Shown here: positions 30,689 through 39,854 of the stretch, one piece after another
Numbering within the stretch: position 1 is the first letter of the stretch
Layout of the letters: every line of letters starts with the position of its first letter
Source: Ruminococcus sp. UBA1394
GTDB taxonomy: Bacteria; Bacillota; Clostridia; Oscillospirales; Ruminococcaceae
Reading direction: 5' to 3'
DNA length: 46,731 nucleotides
Assembly (NCBI GenBank): GCA_002305725.1
Contig: DBQM01000039.1
Location: 1 to 46,731, forward strand
The notes under the pieces: model-generated
Database searches by the model: none
What the model saw: the letters and a program-made list of their open reading frames with translations, nothing else
What the model was told of the DNA's origin: nothing
Position numbers and translations under genes: made by a program

Positions 30689-31318
30689 ATGAATAAAAAA
30701 GCATTTTACAATATGTCCTACGGCGTTTATGTCACAACTTCAACAGACAACGGAAAGCCTGTAGGCTGCGTAACCAACAGCAATACACAGATAACATCTT
30801 CACCGGCAACGGTTTCTGTCAGCGTAAACCATGACAACTACACGGCAGAATGTATTGAAAAGTCCGGACTTTTCGGCTTTACAGTTCTTTCTGTTGACTC
30901 TGACCCGGAAATAATCGGAAAATTCGGCTTTTTCTCCTCAAAGGATACCGATAAATTTTCCGGCTTTGAATATGATGTAAAAGAGGGCGTACCAGTCCTT
31001 GCTGACGGCTGTGCTTACGCAGTATGCAGAGTTATCGACAAGATGGAAACATCAACTCATACTGTTTTCTTAGGAGAGGTTATCGACGCTGATACTCTGA
31101 AACAGAGTGAGCCTATGACCTATTCCTATTATCATAAGGTGTTAAAGGGCAAGAGTCCGGAGAAAGCACCGACCTACGTTGAGGAAACCGCTGAGGAAAC
31201 AGGCGCAAAGAAATTTGTCTGTGATGTATGCGGATATATATATGAAGGGGACTCAGTTCCGGCTGATTTTAAGTGCCCGATATGCGGTGTTGACGCTTCA
31301 CATTTTAAAGAACAGTGA
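30689..31318 (+). CDS. Flavin reductase-rubredoxin fusion (high-molecular-weight rubredoxin type)
   Basis: The 209-residue protein joins a flavin reductase-like FMN-binding domain (1-155; MSYGVYVTTSTDNGKPVGC and the HKVLKGKSPEKAPTY end) to a short rubredoxin domain (about 174-209) with CDVCGYIYEGD and CPICG binding one iron. In acetogens and Clostridia such proteins carry electrons from NADH to flavodiiron or rubrerythrin partners, detoxifying oxygen and peroxide. The short spacing between the Cys pairs is that of rubrerythrin-type rubredoxin domains. The start follows AAGGAG, and it has its own promoter. Confidence 0.92.
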   Translation: MNKKAFYNMSYGVYVTTSTDNGKPVGCVTNSNTQITSSPATVSVSVNHDNYTAECIEKSGLFGFTVLSVDSDPEIIGKFGFFSSKDTDKFSGFEYDVKEGVPVLADGCAYAVCRVIDKMETSTHTVFLGEVIDADTLKQSEPMTYSYYHKVLKGKSPEKAPTYVEETAEETGAKKFVCDVCGYIYEGDSVPADFKCPICGVDASHFKEQ

Positions 31319-31346
31319 TTTTTTTAAGATTTTTTTGAAAAAAAGC

Positions 31347-31375
31347 TTGCAATTTCTTCGAATATATGGTATGAT
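31347..31375 (+). promoter_or_regulatory. Promoter of rplS
   Basis: TTGCAA (31347-31352) and TATGAT (31370-31375) are 17 bases apart. Confidence 0.75.
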
Positions 31376-31381
31376 ATTAAA

Positions 31382-31532
31382 GCATTTAAAATCCGTAAAG
31401 GTATATTCCTTTACGAGAGTTTATGCCAGTAAAATGACATTAAACAGGGCAGTCCGCTGCTGCAGAATCCGGTATGCGTAAAGGATTCGTTAAAAATGCG
31501 GTAAGAATGCCGGAAATCAGGAGGAAATTGAA
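31382..31532 (+). promoter_or_regulatory. Structured leader of rplS, possible L19 autoregulatory leader
   Basis: A leader of about 150 bases precedes rplS. It has a perfect 8-bp hairpin CGTAAAGG-TATATT-CCTTTACG (31394-31415) and a later GAATCC/GGATTC pairing. Ribosomal protein L19 leaders are known in Firmicutes; whether this one matches that family needs a covariance-model search. Confidence 0.5.
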
Positions 31533-31877
31533 ATGAACGCATTGGAAATCATCAGCAACTCAAGCAAAAAGGCAGAAGTACCTGAATTTTCAGTAGGTGA
31601 TACTGTTAAGGTTCACGTAAAGATCAAGGAAGGCGACAAGAGTCGTATCCAGGTTTTTGAGGGTACTGTTATCGCCAAGAAGCACGGCGGAATCAGCGAA
31701 ACATTCACTGTAAGACGTGTTGCTCACGGCTGCGGAATCGAAAGAGTCTTCCCGCTTCACTCACCAGTTGTAGACAAGGTTGAGATCGTAAGATACGGTA
31801 AGGTTCGCAGAGCTAAGCTCTACTATCTGCGTGACAGAGTTGGTAAGGCAGCTAAGGTTAAAGAGCAGATCAGGTAA
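31533..31877 (+). CDS. rplS: 50S ribosomal protein L19
   Basis: L19 (114 residues, normal length) sits at the subunit interface. Conserved sequences include FSVGDTVKVHVKIKEGDKSR, FEGTVIAKKHGG, and RVFPLHSPVVDKVEIVRYG. The start follows AGGAGG. It leads the rplS-lepB-rbgA-rnhB order common in Firmicutes, although the terminator after it separates it from the signal peptidase genes. TrmD and RimM, often upstream, are not here. Confidence 0.97.
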   Translation: MNALEIISNSSKKAEVPEFSVGDTVKVHVKIKEGDKSRIQVFEGTVIAKKHGGISETFTVRRVAHGCGIERVFPLHSPVVDKVEIVRYGKVRRAKLYYLRDRVGKAAKVKEQIR

Positions 31878-31930
31878 TAAAATGACATTTCGGAGCGGCG
31901 GCTTTATGCCGTTGCACCTTTTGTCTGCAC

Positions 31931-31954
31931 AAGGGACGTTTAAGTCCCTTTTTT
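31931..31954 (+). terminator. Terminator after rplS
   Basis: AAGGGAC and GTCCCTT form a 7-bp stem with a six-base loop, followed by four T. It is short but well placed. Confidence 0.75.
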
Positions 31955-31984
31955 GCTATTAATTTATGAATCGAGGATAAAAGG

Positions 31985-32632
31985 ATGGAAGATCAGCAGA
32001 TTGAAGAAAAAAAAGAAGAAACTGCGCAGGAGCCTAAGGACACTTTAGGCGATTTCATGGAAATCTGCGAATCGATTATTACATCAATATTCGTGGTTCT
32101 TCTTATATTTACATTTATATGCAGACCGGTTACTGTTGACGGCGGTTCAATGCAGCCGACTCTTAATGAGGTTATTTCACCGGATGTTCCGGAAGATAAA
32201 CTTCTTATGACAACTTTTTTCTATACACCAAAGGTGGGGGATATTGTTGTTGTTGAAAATGATGAATCCCATTACTATAAAAACGGAGACAGTTCTGAGC
32301 TTGTAACCGGAACAGGTCTTGGCAAAAGACTTATTAAGCGTGTTATCGCAACAGCCGGTCAGACAGTCGATATAGATTTTGAAAACGGCATAGTTTATGT
32401 CGATGGTGAGGCACTCTCTGAAAGCTACATAAAAGAGCCTACATATTACAATAGCGGAGCATTTGAATATCCTGTAACCGTTCCTGAGGGATATGTCTTT
32501 GTAATGGGTGACAACAGAAATAATTCGACAGACAGCCGTGACCCCCATGTCGGATTCGTTAAGGAAGACGATGTTCTGGGAAAGGCTGTACTGAGATTCT
32601 ATCCGTTTGAAAAGTTCAAGGTTCTTGACTGA
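31985..32632 (+). CDS. lepB: Signal peptidase I
   Basis: The 215-residue enzyme removes signal peptides at the outer face of the membrane. An acidic N-terminal tail (1-30) and one membrane helix (about 31-50) precede the S26 protease domain with catalytic Ser in GGSMQPTL, catalytic Lys in KRLIKRVIA and the GDNRNNSTDSR box. A second signal peptidase follows after 24 bases. The start follows GAGGATAAAAGG. Confidence 0.95.
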   Translation: MEDQQIEEKKEETAQEPKDTLGDFMEICESIITSIFVVLLIFTFICRPVTVDGGSMQPTLNEVISPDVPEDKLLMTTFFYTPKVGDIVVVENDESHYYKNGDSSELVTGTGLGKRLIKRVIATAGQTVDIDFENGIVYVDGEALSESYIKEPTYYNSGAFEYPVTVPEGYVFVMGDNRNNSTDSRDPHVGFVKEDDVLGKAVLRFYPFEKFKVLD

Positions 32633-32656
32633 TAAAAATTACGGGGTGCATATAAA

Positions 32657-33676
32657 ATGAGTGACAATAAAATGCGCAGAGAGAGCCGTGATGACGCTCT
32701 TGAGAGAATCCTTGCGGAAACTGCCAAAAATCCGTATACTCCTAAAAGACCTGTTCGTCCGGCTAACCGCCCTGCAGCAAAACCGGCAGAAAGACCGGTT
32801 TCACATGAAAAGTCAGTACCGCAGAGCCGTCCTCAGCCGTGTGCGCCTCGTCCTATGACGGAGGCTCAGAAAGCGGAGGAGGCAAAAGCAAGAGCCGCAA
32901 GAAAAATTGAGGAGATGAAGCGTGCAAAGGAGCAGAACGAAAAAACACAGTTGTTTAAGGCTCCTGCCGCTGAAAAGGTAAAACACGAACCGGTTTCTGA
33001 AAGAAAAGCCGGAATAATTCCGGAGGAAAAGGTAAATATTGATAATACGGCGTCAGTAAATCCTGATGCTGAAAACACAGAGTCCGGAAAGAGTTCAGAA
33101 ACACAGACAATAACTCTTAATGATATTCTTGATATTGTTGAATCTGCAATTGCTGTGATACTTGTTATTGTGATGTTTTACACATATATTATCCGTATTG
33201 CAGTTGTTGACGGCAGGTCAATGTCACCGACCCTTGAAACAGATGACAAGCTTATCGTCCGCTCAATCGGCTATACGCCGGAGGACGGGGACATTGTTGT
33301 TATAAATAATCAGAATACTCATCTTATTTCCGAAAGCGGAAAGGTCGTTGAGGGCGAGGGACTTGAGAAGAGGATAATCAAAAGGATTATTGCAACAGGT
33401 GGTCAGACGATTGATATTGATTTTGAAAGCGGTACCGTTACAGTTGACGGCAGACAGCTTGAGGAAAATTATATCAGCGAGCCGACAACAAGAAATGAAT
33501 ATGCTTTTACATATCCTCTGACTGTTCCGGAGGGGTATGTCTTTGTGATGGGTGACAACAGAAACCTTTCCATGGACAGCCGTCACCCGGAAATCGGTTT
33601 AGTGCCTGAGGACAGTATTGTCGGAGAGGCAGTTTTCAGATTTTATCCGTTTGGAAAATTCGGAGGAATTGATTAA
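32657..33676 (+). CDS. lepB: Signal peptidase I with long basic/proline-rich N-terminal extension
   Basis: The protein has 339 residues. The last 175 form a complete signal peptidase I: membrane helix (about 160-183), GRSMSPTL with catalytic Ser, KRIIKRIIA with catalytic Lys, and GDNRNLSMDSR. The first 155 residues are a cytoplasmic extension rich in Pro, Arg, Lys, Ala and Glu with repeated RPxxxPAxxPA segments and a charged helix. The extension is absent from the upstream paralogue, so the pair arose by duplication with later growth or loss. Its role is unknown. Confidence 0.93.
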   Translation: MSDNKMRRESRDDALERILAETAKNPYTPKRPVRPANRPAAKPAERPVSHEKSVPQSRPQPCAPRPMTEAQKAEEAKARAARKIEEMKRAKEQNEKTQLFKAPAAEKVKHEPVSERKAGIIPEEKVNIDNTASVNPDAENTESGKSSETQTITLNDILDIVESAIAVILVIVMFYTYIIRIAVVDGRSMSPTLETDDKLIVRSIGYTPEDGDIVVINNQNTHLISESGKVVEGEGLEKRIIKRIIATGGQTIDIDFESGTVTVDGRQLEENYISEPTTRNEYAFTYPLTVPEGYVFVMGDNRNLSMDSRHPEIGLVPEDSIVGEAVFRFYPFGKFGGID

Positions 33677-33689
33677 GGAGGCTTGAAAA

Positions 33690-34559
33690 ATGGCTGAAAT
33701 GGCTTCCATACAGTGGTTTCCGGGACACATGACAAAAACCCGGAGAATGATACAGTCAAATCTTTCACTTGTGGACGGAGTTGTGGAAATACTTGACGCA
33801 AGAATACCGATGTCAAGCCGCAATCCGGAAATGGACAGACTTGTTAAAAACAAACCGAGAATGCTTCTGCTAAACAAGTCGGACATGGCTGATGATTCGG
33901 CAACAGCAAAATGGATTGATTTTTATAAATCAAAGGGATTTACCGTTTTAAAGGCAGACTGCAAAAGCGGAAACGGTCTTAAAGCGTTTCTGCCGGCAGT
34001 TAAAAACGGAATGCTGAAAGAGCTTATGGACAGGCGTCGTGAAAAAGGAATTGAGGGCGCACCTTTAAGGCTTATGATAGTTGGTATTCCGAATGTCGGA
34101 AAATCCTCATTCATCAACCGTATGTCAAAATCAAAAAAGGCAAAGGTTGAGGACAGACCGGGCGTTACCCGCACAAAGCAGTGGATCAAGCTTGGAGATA
34201 ATGTTGAAATGCTTGATATGCCGGGTGTACTGTGGCCTAAGTTTGAGGACCAGAGCGTTGCAAGAAAACTGGCGTTTACTGGTGCTGTCAAGGACGATAT
34301 TCTTGACATTGAGGCGCTGGCGGCATTTCTCCTTGAAAATCTTGCACAGCACAGTCCAAAGGCTCTTGTGGACAGATATAAAATCGAAACTGACGGGGAA
34401 GGCTTTGAACTTCTTGAAAGACTCGGCAGAAAAAGAGGTATGCTTGTTTCCGGTGGCGAGGTAAACACCGAAAGAGCCGCAATAACACTGCTTGACGAGT
34501 TCCGCAGCGGAAAGCTTGGTAAAATTACTCTTGAACTGCCGGAGGAGGAAAAGCCATGA
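33690..34559 (+). CDS. rbgA: Ribosome biogenesis GTPase YlqF (RbgA)
   Basis: RbgA (289 residues) helps complete the 50S subunit. The GTPase motifs are circularly permuted as expected: G4 LLNKSD comes first, then G1 GIPNVGKSS and G3 DMPG. The N-terminus IQWFPGHMTKTRRMI is canonical, and a C-terminal RNA-binding helical domain follows. The start follows AAGGAGG. It overlaps rnhB by four bases. Confidence 0.96.
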   Translation: MAEMASIQWFPGHMTKTRRMIQSNLSLVDGVVEILDARIPMSSRNPEMDRLVKNKPRMLLLNKSDMADDSATAKWIDFYKSKGFTVLKADCKSGNGLKAFLPAVKNGMLKELMDRRREKGIEGAPLRLMIVGIPNVGKSSFINRMSKSKKAKVEDRPGVTRTKQWIKLGDNVEMLDMPGVLWPKFEDQSVARKLAFTGAVKDDILDIEALAAFLLENLAQHSPKALVDRYKIETDGEGFELLERLGRKRGMLVSGGEVNTERAAITLLDEFRSGKLGKITLELPEEEKP

Positions 34560-35167
34560 CAAGTCCTCTCTGGGAATATGATGACGCTGTGCGAAACAGC
34601 ACAGGAACGCTTTTCTGCGGAGTTGACGAGGCAGGACGGGGACCGCTGGCTGGTGATGTCTATGCGGCTGCTGTGGTGCTTGACCCGGAAAATCCCATTG
34701 AGGGTCTCAACGACAGTAAAAAGCTTTCCGAAAAAAAACGTGAGCTATTGTATGACGAAATAGTTGAAAAATCCCTTGATTACTGTATTGCAAGGGCAAC
34801 CGTTGCGGAAATCGAGGAAATCAATATCTTAAATGCCGCAATGCTTGCAATGAGAAGAGCAGTGCTTGGGCTTAAAAGTATGCCGGCGCTGGTTATTGCC
34901 GACGGAAATAAAACTCCGGAACTGCCCTGTGAGGTTCAGTCGCTTGTAAAGGGCGACGCAAACAGCGCATCAATAGCGGCGGCATCGATACTTGCAAAGG
35001 TCACAAGGGACAGATATATGCATGAAATGGCAGAAAAGTATCCGCAGTATGGCTTTGAGAAGCACAAGGGTTACGGTACAAAGCTGCACAGGGAAAAAAT
35101 TCTTGAATTTGGTCCCTGTCCGGAACACAGAATGTCATTTCTGAAAAAGATATATGAAAAAAAGTAA
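34556..35167 (+). CDS. rnhB: Ribonuclease HII
   Basis: RNase HII (203 residues) cuts RNA in RNA-DNA hybrids and single ribonucleotides in DNA. The active-site Asp/Glu pair lies in GVDEAGRGPLAG, with DSKKLSEKKRE and the later Asp in GDANSASIAAASILAKVTRD. The start overlaps rbgA by four bases, and yraN begins inside its 3' end. Confidence 0.96.
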   Translation: MTSPLWEYDDAVRNSTGTLFCGVDEAGRGPLAGDVYAAAVVLDPENPIEGLNDSKKLSEKKRELLYDEIVEKSLDYCIARATVAEIEEINILNAAMLAMRRAVLGLKSMPALVIADGNKTPELPCEVQSLVKGDANSASIAAASILAKVTRDRYMHEMAEKYPQYGFEKHKGYGTKLHREKILEFGPCPEHRMSFLKKIYEKK

Positions 35168-35513
35168 TTTTGGAAATTATGCCGAGGCATTTGTCTGCTC
35201 GCATCTTGAAAAGAAAGGCTATAAAATTGTCTGCCGGAATTTCAGAGTGCAGGGCGGCGAAATTGACATTATTGCAGAAAAAGATTTTTACATCTGCTTT
35301 GTAGAGATAAAGTATCGCACCAACGGCAGCGGTCTTGAAACGGCAATTGACAGAAAGAAACAGCGGAGAATCATAAAATCCGCAGAACAGTATATCAGAA
35401 AAACAGGCTGTAAGCTTCAGCCCAGATTTGATGCGGCGTTTGTCAGCTCATACAACGGGGAAAGCATGAGCCTTGAATATATATCAAATGCCTATGACGG
35501 TTCTGGCGTTTGA
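35154..35513 (+). CDS. yraN: YraN family (UPF0102) endonuclease-like protein
   Basis: This 119-residue protein has the restriction-endonuclease-like fold of YraN: GNYAEAFVCSHLEKKGYKI, then the catalytic-type GGEIDIIA and FVEIKYR motifs. The family's job is not settled. It overlaps rnhB by 14 bases, the usual neighbour. Confidence 0.92.
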   Translation: MKKSNFGNYAEAFVCSHLEKKGYKIVCRNFRVQGGEIDIIAEKDFYICFVEIKYRTNGSGLETAIDRKKQRRIIKSAEQYIRKTGCKLQPRFDAAFVSSYNGESMSLEYISNAYDGSGV

Positions 35514-35536
35514 AAAAAATACAAAGGGTGGTATTT

Positions 35537-37033
35537 ATGTATTATAAGAGTACGAGAAACAGCGATATCAAGGTGGACAGCGCTGTTGCGATCACACAGG
35601 GGATTTCTGAGGACGGCGGTCTGTTTGTACCGGAGTCAATTCCGGAGATAACTCTTGATGAGATCAAGTATCTTGCCGGTCTTAACTATTCATGCAGAGC
35701 GGCATACATCTTCAAGAAGTATCTGACAGACTTCACAGACGCTGAAATTCAGTACTGCACAGACAATGCGTACAGCACAAAGAATTTTGAAACAGAAAAC
35801 ATTGCTGAAATTGCAGAGCTTTTTGACGGTACATATATGCTTGAACTGTGGCACGGTCCTACCTGTGCATTCAAGGATATGGCGCTCCAGATTCTGCCTT
35901 ATTTCCTTACAACTTCTGCAAAGAAAATAAATCTTGACAAGAAGATCATTATTCTTGTTGCTACTTCCGGTGATACCGGAAAGGCTGCCCTTGAAGGCTT
36001 CAAGGATGTTGAGGGTACTCAGATTCTGGTATTCTATCCTGAGGACGGCGTAAGCCCTATGCAGAAGAGACAGATGACAACACAGTCCGGTTCAAATGTA
36101 GGAGTATGCGCAGTAAAGGGCAACTTTGACGACTGTCAGAACGGCGTTAAGGCTATATTTACAGACAAGGACGTAAAGGAAAAAATGGACGCTGCCGGAC
36201 TTATGTTCTCCAGCGCAAACTCAATCAACTGGGGCAGACTTGTTCCGCAGATAGTTTACTACATTTCCTCTTATGCGTCACTTGCTGAAAGCGGCGAAAT
36301 CAAGCTTGGAGACAAGATAAACGTTGTTGTTCCGACAGGCAACTTCGGTAACATTCTCGCAGCTTACTACGCTAAGAAAATGGGACTGCCGATAAACAAG
36401 CTTATCTGTGCCTCAAACGTAAACAAGGTTCTGACAGACTTTATCGAAACAGGCGTTTACGACAGAAACAGAGAGTTCTTTGCAACCTGTTCACCGTCTA
36501 TGGATATTCTTATTTCAAGTAACCTTGAAAGACTGCTCTATATGCTGACAGGTCAGGACGACGCTCAGATAAGAGAGTGGTTCGGAAGTCTTGAAAAGAC
36601 CGGTAAATACGAGGTTTCCGACGAAGTAAAGGCAGTACTGAAAGAGGAATTCTTCGGCGGCTACTGCGACGACGCTCAGACAAAGGCAACTATCAGGGAA
36701 ATCTACGACAAGTATTCATACACCTGCGATACACATACAGCTGTTGCAGTCAAGGTTTATGAGGACTACAAGAAGGCAACAGGAGATACAACAAAAACTC
36801 TTATTGCCTCAACAGCAAGCCCTTACAAGTTCAGCGCAAGCGTACTTGAAGCAATCGAGGGCAAAAAATCTGAGCTTGACGAGTATGATATGGTTGACAG
36901 ACTTGCTGAGCTTTCAAATATTCCTGTGCCGTCTGCGCTGGCTGACTTAAAGGGCAAGGAAAGAAGATTCACAGGTTCAATTGAAAAGTCAGATATGAAC
37001 AATTACGTCCTGAAGGATTTCGGTCTTATCTGA
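35537..37033 (+). CDS. thrC: Threonine synthase
   Basis: ThrC converts O-phosphohomoserine to threonine with pyridoxal phosphate. The 498-residue protein is the long bacterial type: N-terminal MYYKSTRNSD, the cofactor Lys in TCAFKDMALQ, ATSGDTGKAALEG, and PTGNFGNILA. The ATG at 35537 follows AAAGGGTGG; nine upstream in-frame codons overlap yraN. It follows yraN closely, and its stop overlaps the next gene by one base. Confidence 0.95.
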   Translation: MYYKSTRNSDIKVDSAVAITQGISEDGGLFVPESIPEITLDEIKYLAGLNYSCRAAYIFKKYLTDFTDAEIQYCTDNAYSTKNFETENIAEIAELFDGTYMLELWHGPTCAFKDMALQILPYFLTTSAKKINLDKKIIILVATSGDTGKAALEGFKDVEGTQILVFYPEDGVSPMQKRQMTTQSGSNVGVCAVKGNFDDCQNGVKAIFTDKDVKEKMDAAGLMFSSANSINWGRLVPQIVYYISSYASLAESGEIKLGDKINVVVPTGNFGNILAAYYAKKMGLPINKLICASNVNKVLTDFIETGVYDRNREFFATCSPSMDILISSNLERLLYMLTGQDDAQIREWFGSLEKTGKYEVSDEVKAVLKEEFFGGYCDDAQTKATIREIYDKYSYTCDTHTAVAVKVYEDYKKATGDTTKTLIASTASPYKFSASVLEAIEGKKSELDEYDMVDRLAELSNIPVPSALADLKGKERRFTGSIEKSDMNNYVLKDFGLI

Positions 37034-37722
37034 TGTCATTGTTCGCAATAGGTGACCTTCACCTTGCGCTGAGCGTAAAATCCAAGCCTATGGATATTTT
37101 CAGCGGCTGGGAAAACTATATGCAGCTTATGGAAGAAAACTGGCGAAGAGAGGTTTCGGATGACGATACCGTAGTTCTTGCCGGAGATATTTCGTGGGCT
37201 ATGAATATAAAGGACGCTTACGAGGATTTCAGATGGATTCATGAAATGCCCGGTCAGAAAATTATTCTGAAAGGCAATCATGACTACTGGTGGGGTTCAC
37301 GAAAAAAAATGGAGGGTACTTTTTCTCAATGGGGATTTGATTCTCTGAAAATACTGCATAACAACTTTTTTACCTATGAAAATTATGGCATCTGCGGTAC
37401 AAGAGGCTGGGTGAATATGCCCGGAGAGGCTGCGGACGCAAAGGTGCTGGCAAGAGAGGCGGGAAGACTTACAGCCTCAGTCCAGCCGGCAGTCAGCGGA
37501 GGATTTGAGCCGCTGGTGTTTATGCACTATCCCCCGATTTACGGAAACAGCGTAAATTACGATATACTTGATGTGCTTTTTAAGTATGACGTGAAGAAAT
37601 GCTGGTATGGTCATCTTCACGGTCCGTCGATAAAATATGCAGTAAACGGCGAACGTGAGGGTATAGATTTCAGATTGATTTCGGGTGATTTTCTACAATT
37701 TTGTCCAGAAAAAATCCTATAA
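37033..37722 (+). CDS. Metallophosphoesterase
   Basis: The 229-residue protein is a calcineurin-like phosphoesterase with the full metal-binding set: GDLHL, GDISW, GNHDYWW, FMHYPP and GHLHG. There is no signal peptide, so it is cytoplasmic. The substrate cannot be inferred. Its ATG shares a base with the thrC stop (TGATG), so translation is coupled. Confidence 0.9.
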   Translation: MSLFAIGDLHLALSVKSKPMDIFSGWENYMQLMEENWRREVSDDDTVVLAGDISWAMNIKDAYEDFRWIHEMPGQKIILKGNHDYWWGSRKKMEGTFSQWGFDSLKILHNNFFTYENYGICGTRGWVNMPGEAADAKVLAREAGRLTASVQPAVSGGFEPLVFMHYPPIYGNSVNYDILDVLFKYDVKKCWYGHLHGPSIKYAVNGEREGIDFRLISGDFLQFCPEKIL

Positions 37723-37788
37723 TTTGTAGAAAATGCAGAAGTGTGAGATTGCAGTAAAATTTATATAGAAAAATTGTCCGTCTTATGC

Positions 37789-37794
37789 TATAAT
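37789..37794 (+). promoter_or_regulatory. Extended -10 promoter of tig
   Basis: TATAAT is preceded by TGC, an extended -10. No good -35 is visible at the usual distance. It lies 42 bases before the tig start. Confidence 0.6.
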
Positions 37795-37835
37795 AGTAAA
37801 GGTATGCACTTATATTTAAATGGAGGATATAAAAA

Positions 37836-39161
37836 ATGAGTTTGAAGTCATCAACTAAGGTTGACGTAAATACACAGGAACTGGTATTCACAGTGGACGC
37901 TGCAGCTTTTGCAGCAGCAATTGAAAAGGCTTATCAGCGCCAGAAGAAGAACATTCAGGTGCCTGGTTTCAGAAAAGGAAAGGCTACAAAGAAGCTTGTT
38001 GAAAAGTACTACGGCGAGGGTGTTTTCTATGAGGAAGCTATCAATGCTCTCATAAACGAGGAAATGCCGGCAGCAATCATGGAATCAGAGCTTGTTCTGG
38101 TTGACACTCCAAAGATTGAAGTTATCTCAGCTGATACAGAAAACGGAGTTGAGTACAAGGCAATCTGCATTACAAAGCCGGAAATTACAGTTCCTGAATA
38201 CAAGGGATTAAAAGCACCGAAAAATGTCAAGGATATAACTGAAGAGGATATCAATGTTCAGATCGAACAGATCCGTCAGAGAAATGCAAGAATTGTTTCT
38301 GTTGATGACAGAGCAGCTCAGAATGACGATGAGGTTATCATTGATTTTGAGGGATTCATGGACGGAGTTGCTTTTGAAGGCGGCAAGGCTGACGATTTCC
38401 CGCTTAAATTAGGCAGCGGTCAGTTTATCCCTGGATTTGAGGATCAGATTGTTGGTCACTCAATTGGTGATGAATTTGACGTAAACGTTACATTCCCTGA
38501 GGAATATCAGATGGAAGAATATGCCGGAAAGCCTGCAACATTCAAGGTTAAGCTTAACGGTATCAACATGACAGAACTTCCTGAGATTGATGATGATCTT
38601 ATCAAGGATACAACAGAGTTCGACACAATTGAAGAATGGAAGAACGATATCAGAACAAAGCTTGAAGCTCAGGCAGAATCAAGAGCAGCAGGACAGTTTG
38701 AGAATTACCTTATGCAGCAGCTTATCGATACAGCTGAAGGCGTAATTCCTAAGTGTATGTTCGACAGACGAGTTGATCAGCTCATTGCTGATTTTGAAAG
38801 AACTCTCAAGCAGCAGAGCATGAGCGTTGAGATTTATCTCCAGTACACAGGAATGGATATGGATTCATTCAGAGAAACATTCCAGGAAAGAGCAGAGAGC
38901 GAAGTTAAGCTCAGACTTGCTCTTGAAAAGATTGCTGATACTGAAAATCTTACTCCGTCAGAAGAAGAAATCGACAATGGCCTTAAAGACATTGCTGAGG
39001 CAAACAATATGTCAATTGACGACGTTAAGAAGAGAATTGACTTCGAAGGATATGTTACAGACCTCAAGGTTGTAAAGGCTGTTGACTTTGTAAAGGAAAA
39101 TGCTGTTATTGACAACACTATTGACCCTGAAAAGAAGTCAGAGGAATCAGAAGAAGAATAA
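37836..39161 (+). CDS. tig: Trigger factor
   Basis: Trigger factor (441 residues) is the ribosome-bound chaperone that meets nascent chains. The N-terminal ribosome-binding domain has the signature VPGFRKGKATKKLVEKYYG; a peptidyl-prolyl isomerase domain (about 158-245; GDEFDVNVTFPEEYQ) and a helical C-terminal substrate domain follow. The tail is acidic. It heads the tig-clpP-clpX cluster, a common arrangement linking folding to degradation. Start follows TGGAGGAT. Confidence 0.96.
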   Translation: MSLKSSTKVDVNTQELVFTVDAAAFAAAIEKAYQRQKKNIQVPGFRKGKATKKLVEKYYGEGVFYEEAINALINEEMPAAIMESELVLVDTPKIEVISADTENGVEYKAICITKPEITVPEYKGLKAPKNVKDITEEDINVQIEQIRQRNARIVSVDDRAAQNDDEVIIDFEGFMDGVAFEGGKADDFPLKLGSGQFIPGFEDQIVGHSIGDEFDVNVTFPEEYQMEEYAGKPATFKVKLNGINMTELPEIDDDLIKDTTEFDTIEEWKNDIRTKLEAQAESRAAGQFENYLMQQLIDTAEGVIPKCMFDRRVDQLIADFERTLKQQSMSVEIYLQYTGMDMDSFRETFQERAESEVKLRLALEKIADTENLTPSEEEIDNGLKDIAEANNMSIDDVKKRIDFEGYVTDLKVVKAVDFVKENAVIDNTIDPEKKSEESEEE

Positions 39162-39248
39162 TTGCATAAAAGCGTGCTGCCCTTAGTGGCAGCCGCATTT
39201 GTTCATAGAGAGAAATTAAGGCGATATGCCGTGAAAGGGAGAATAGAT

Positions 39249-39836
39249 ATGAGTTTGGTACCTTACGTTGTAGAGCAGACAAGTCGTGGCGAGCGTTCTT
39301 ATGATATTTTTTCAAGATTGCTCAATGACAGAATTATTATGCTTTCAGAAGAAGTAAACGATACAACAGCAAGCCTTGTTGTTGCTCAGCTGCTTTATCT
39401 TGAAAGTCAGGATCCTGAAAAGGATATCAGCCTTTATATTAACAGTCCCGGCGGTTCTGTTTCAGCTGGTCTGGCAATATATGATACAATGCAGTATATA
39501 AAATGCGATGTATCAACAATCTGTATCGGACTTGCGGCATCAATGGGTGCATTCCTGCTTTCTTCCGGTGCAAAGGGAAAAAGACTTGCGCTGCCTAATG
39601 CTGAGATCATGATTCATCAGCCGCTGATTTCCGGCGGACTTCAGGGTCAGGCAACTGATATTAAGATCAGAACAGAAAACCTTCTGAAAACAAAGGAAAG
39701 ACTTAACAGAATACTCAGCGAAAATACAGGAAAAAGCTATGAGCAGATTTGTCTTGATACAGACAGAGATAACTTTATGTCTGCTGACGAGGCACAGGCT
39801 TATGGTCTGGTTGACAAGGTAATAAGCAAGAGATAA
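39249..39836 (+). CDS. clpP: ATP-dependent Clp protease proteolytic subunit
   Basis: ClpP (195 residues) forms the barrel-shaped protease that pairs with ClpX. The triad Ser lies in GLAASMGAFLL, His in MIHQPL, and Asp in the LDTDRDNFMSADEA region. The ATG at 39249 follows AAAGGGAG and gives the normal length; a TTG 29 codons upstream is in frame but not credible. No CtsR box was recognised upstream. Confidence 0.96.
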   Translation: MSLVPYVVEQTSRGERSYDIFSRLLNDRIIMLSEEVNDTTASLVVAQLLYLESQDPEKDISLYINSPGGSVSAGLAIYDTMQYIKCDVSTICIGLAASMGAFLLSSGAKGKRLALPNAEIMIHQPLISGGLQGQATDIKIRTENLLKTKERLNRILSENTGKSYEQICLDTDRDNFMSADEAQAYGLVDKVISKR

Positions 39837-39854
39837 ATATTCAGGGAGAACTTT

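Noticed and set aside
39162..39248. Extended start of ClpP from a TTG
   Set aside because: The extension lacks a ribosome site and similarity; the ATG at 39249 gives normal ClpP length.
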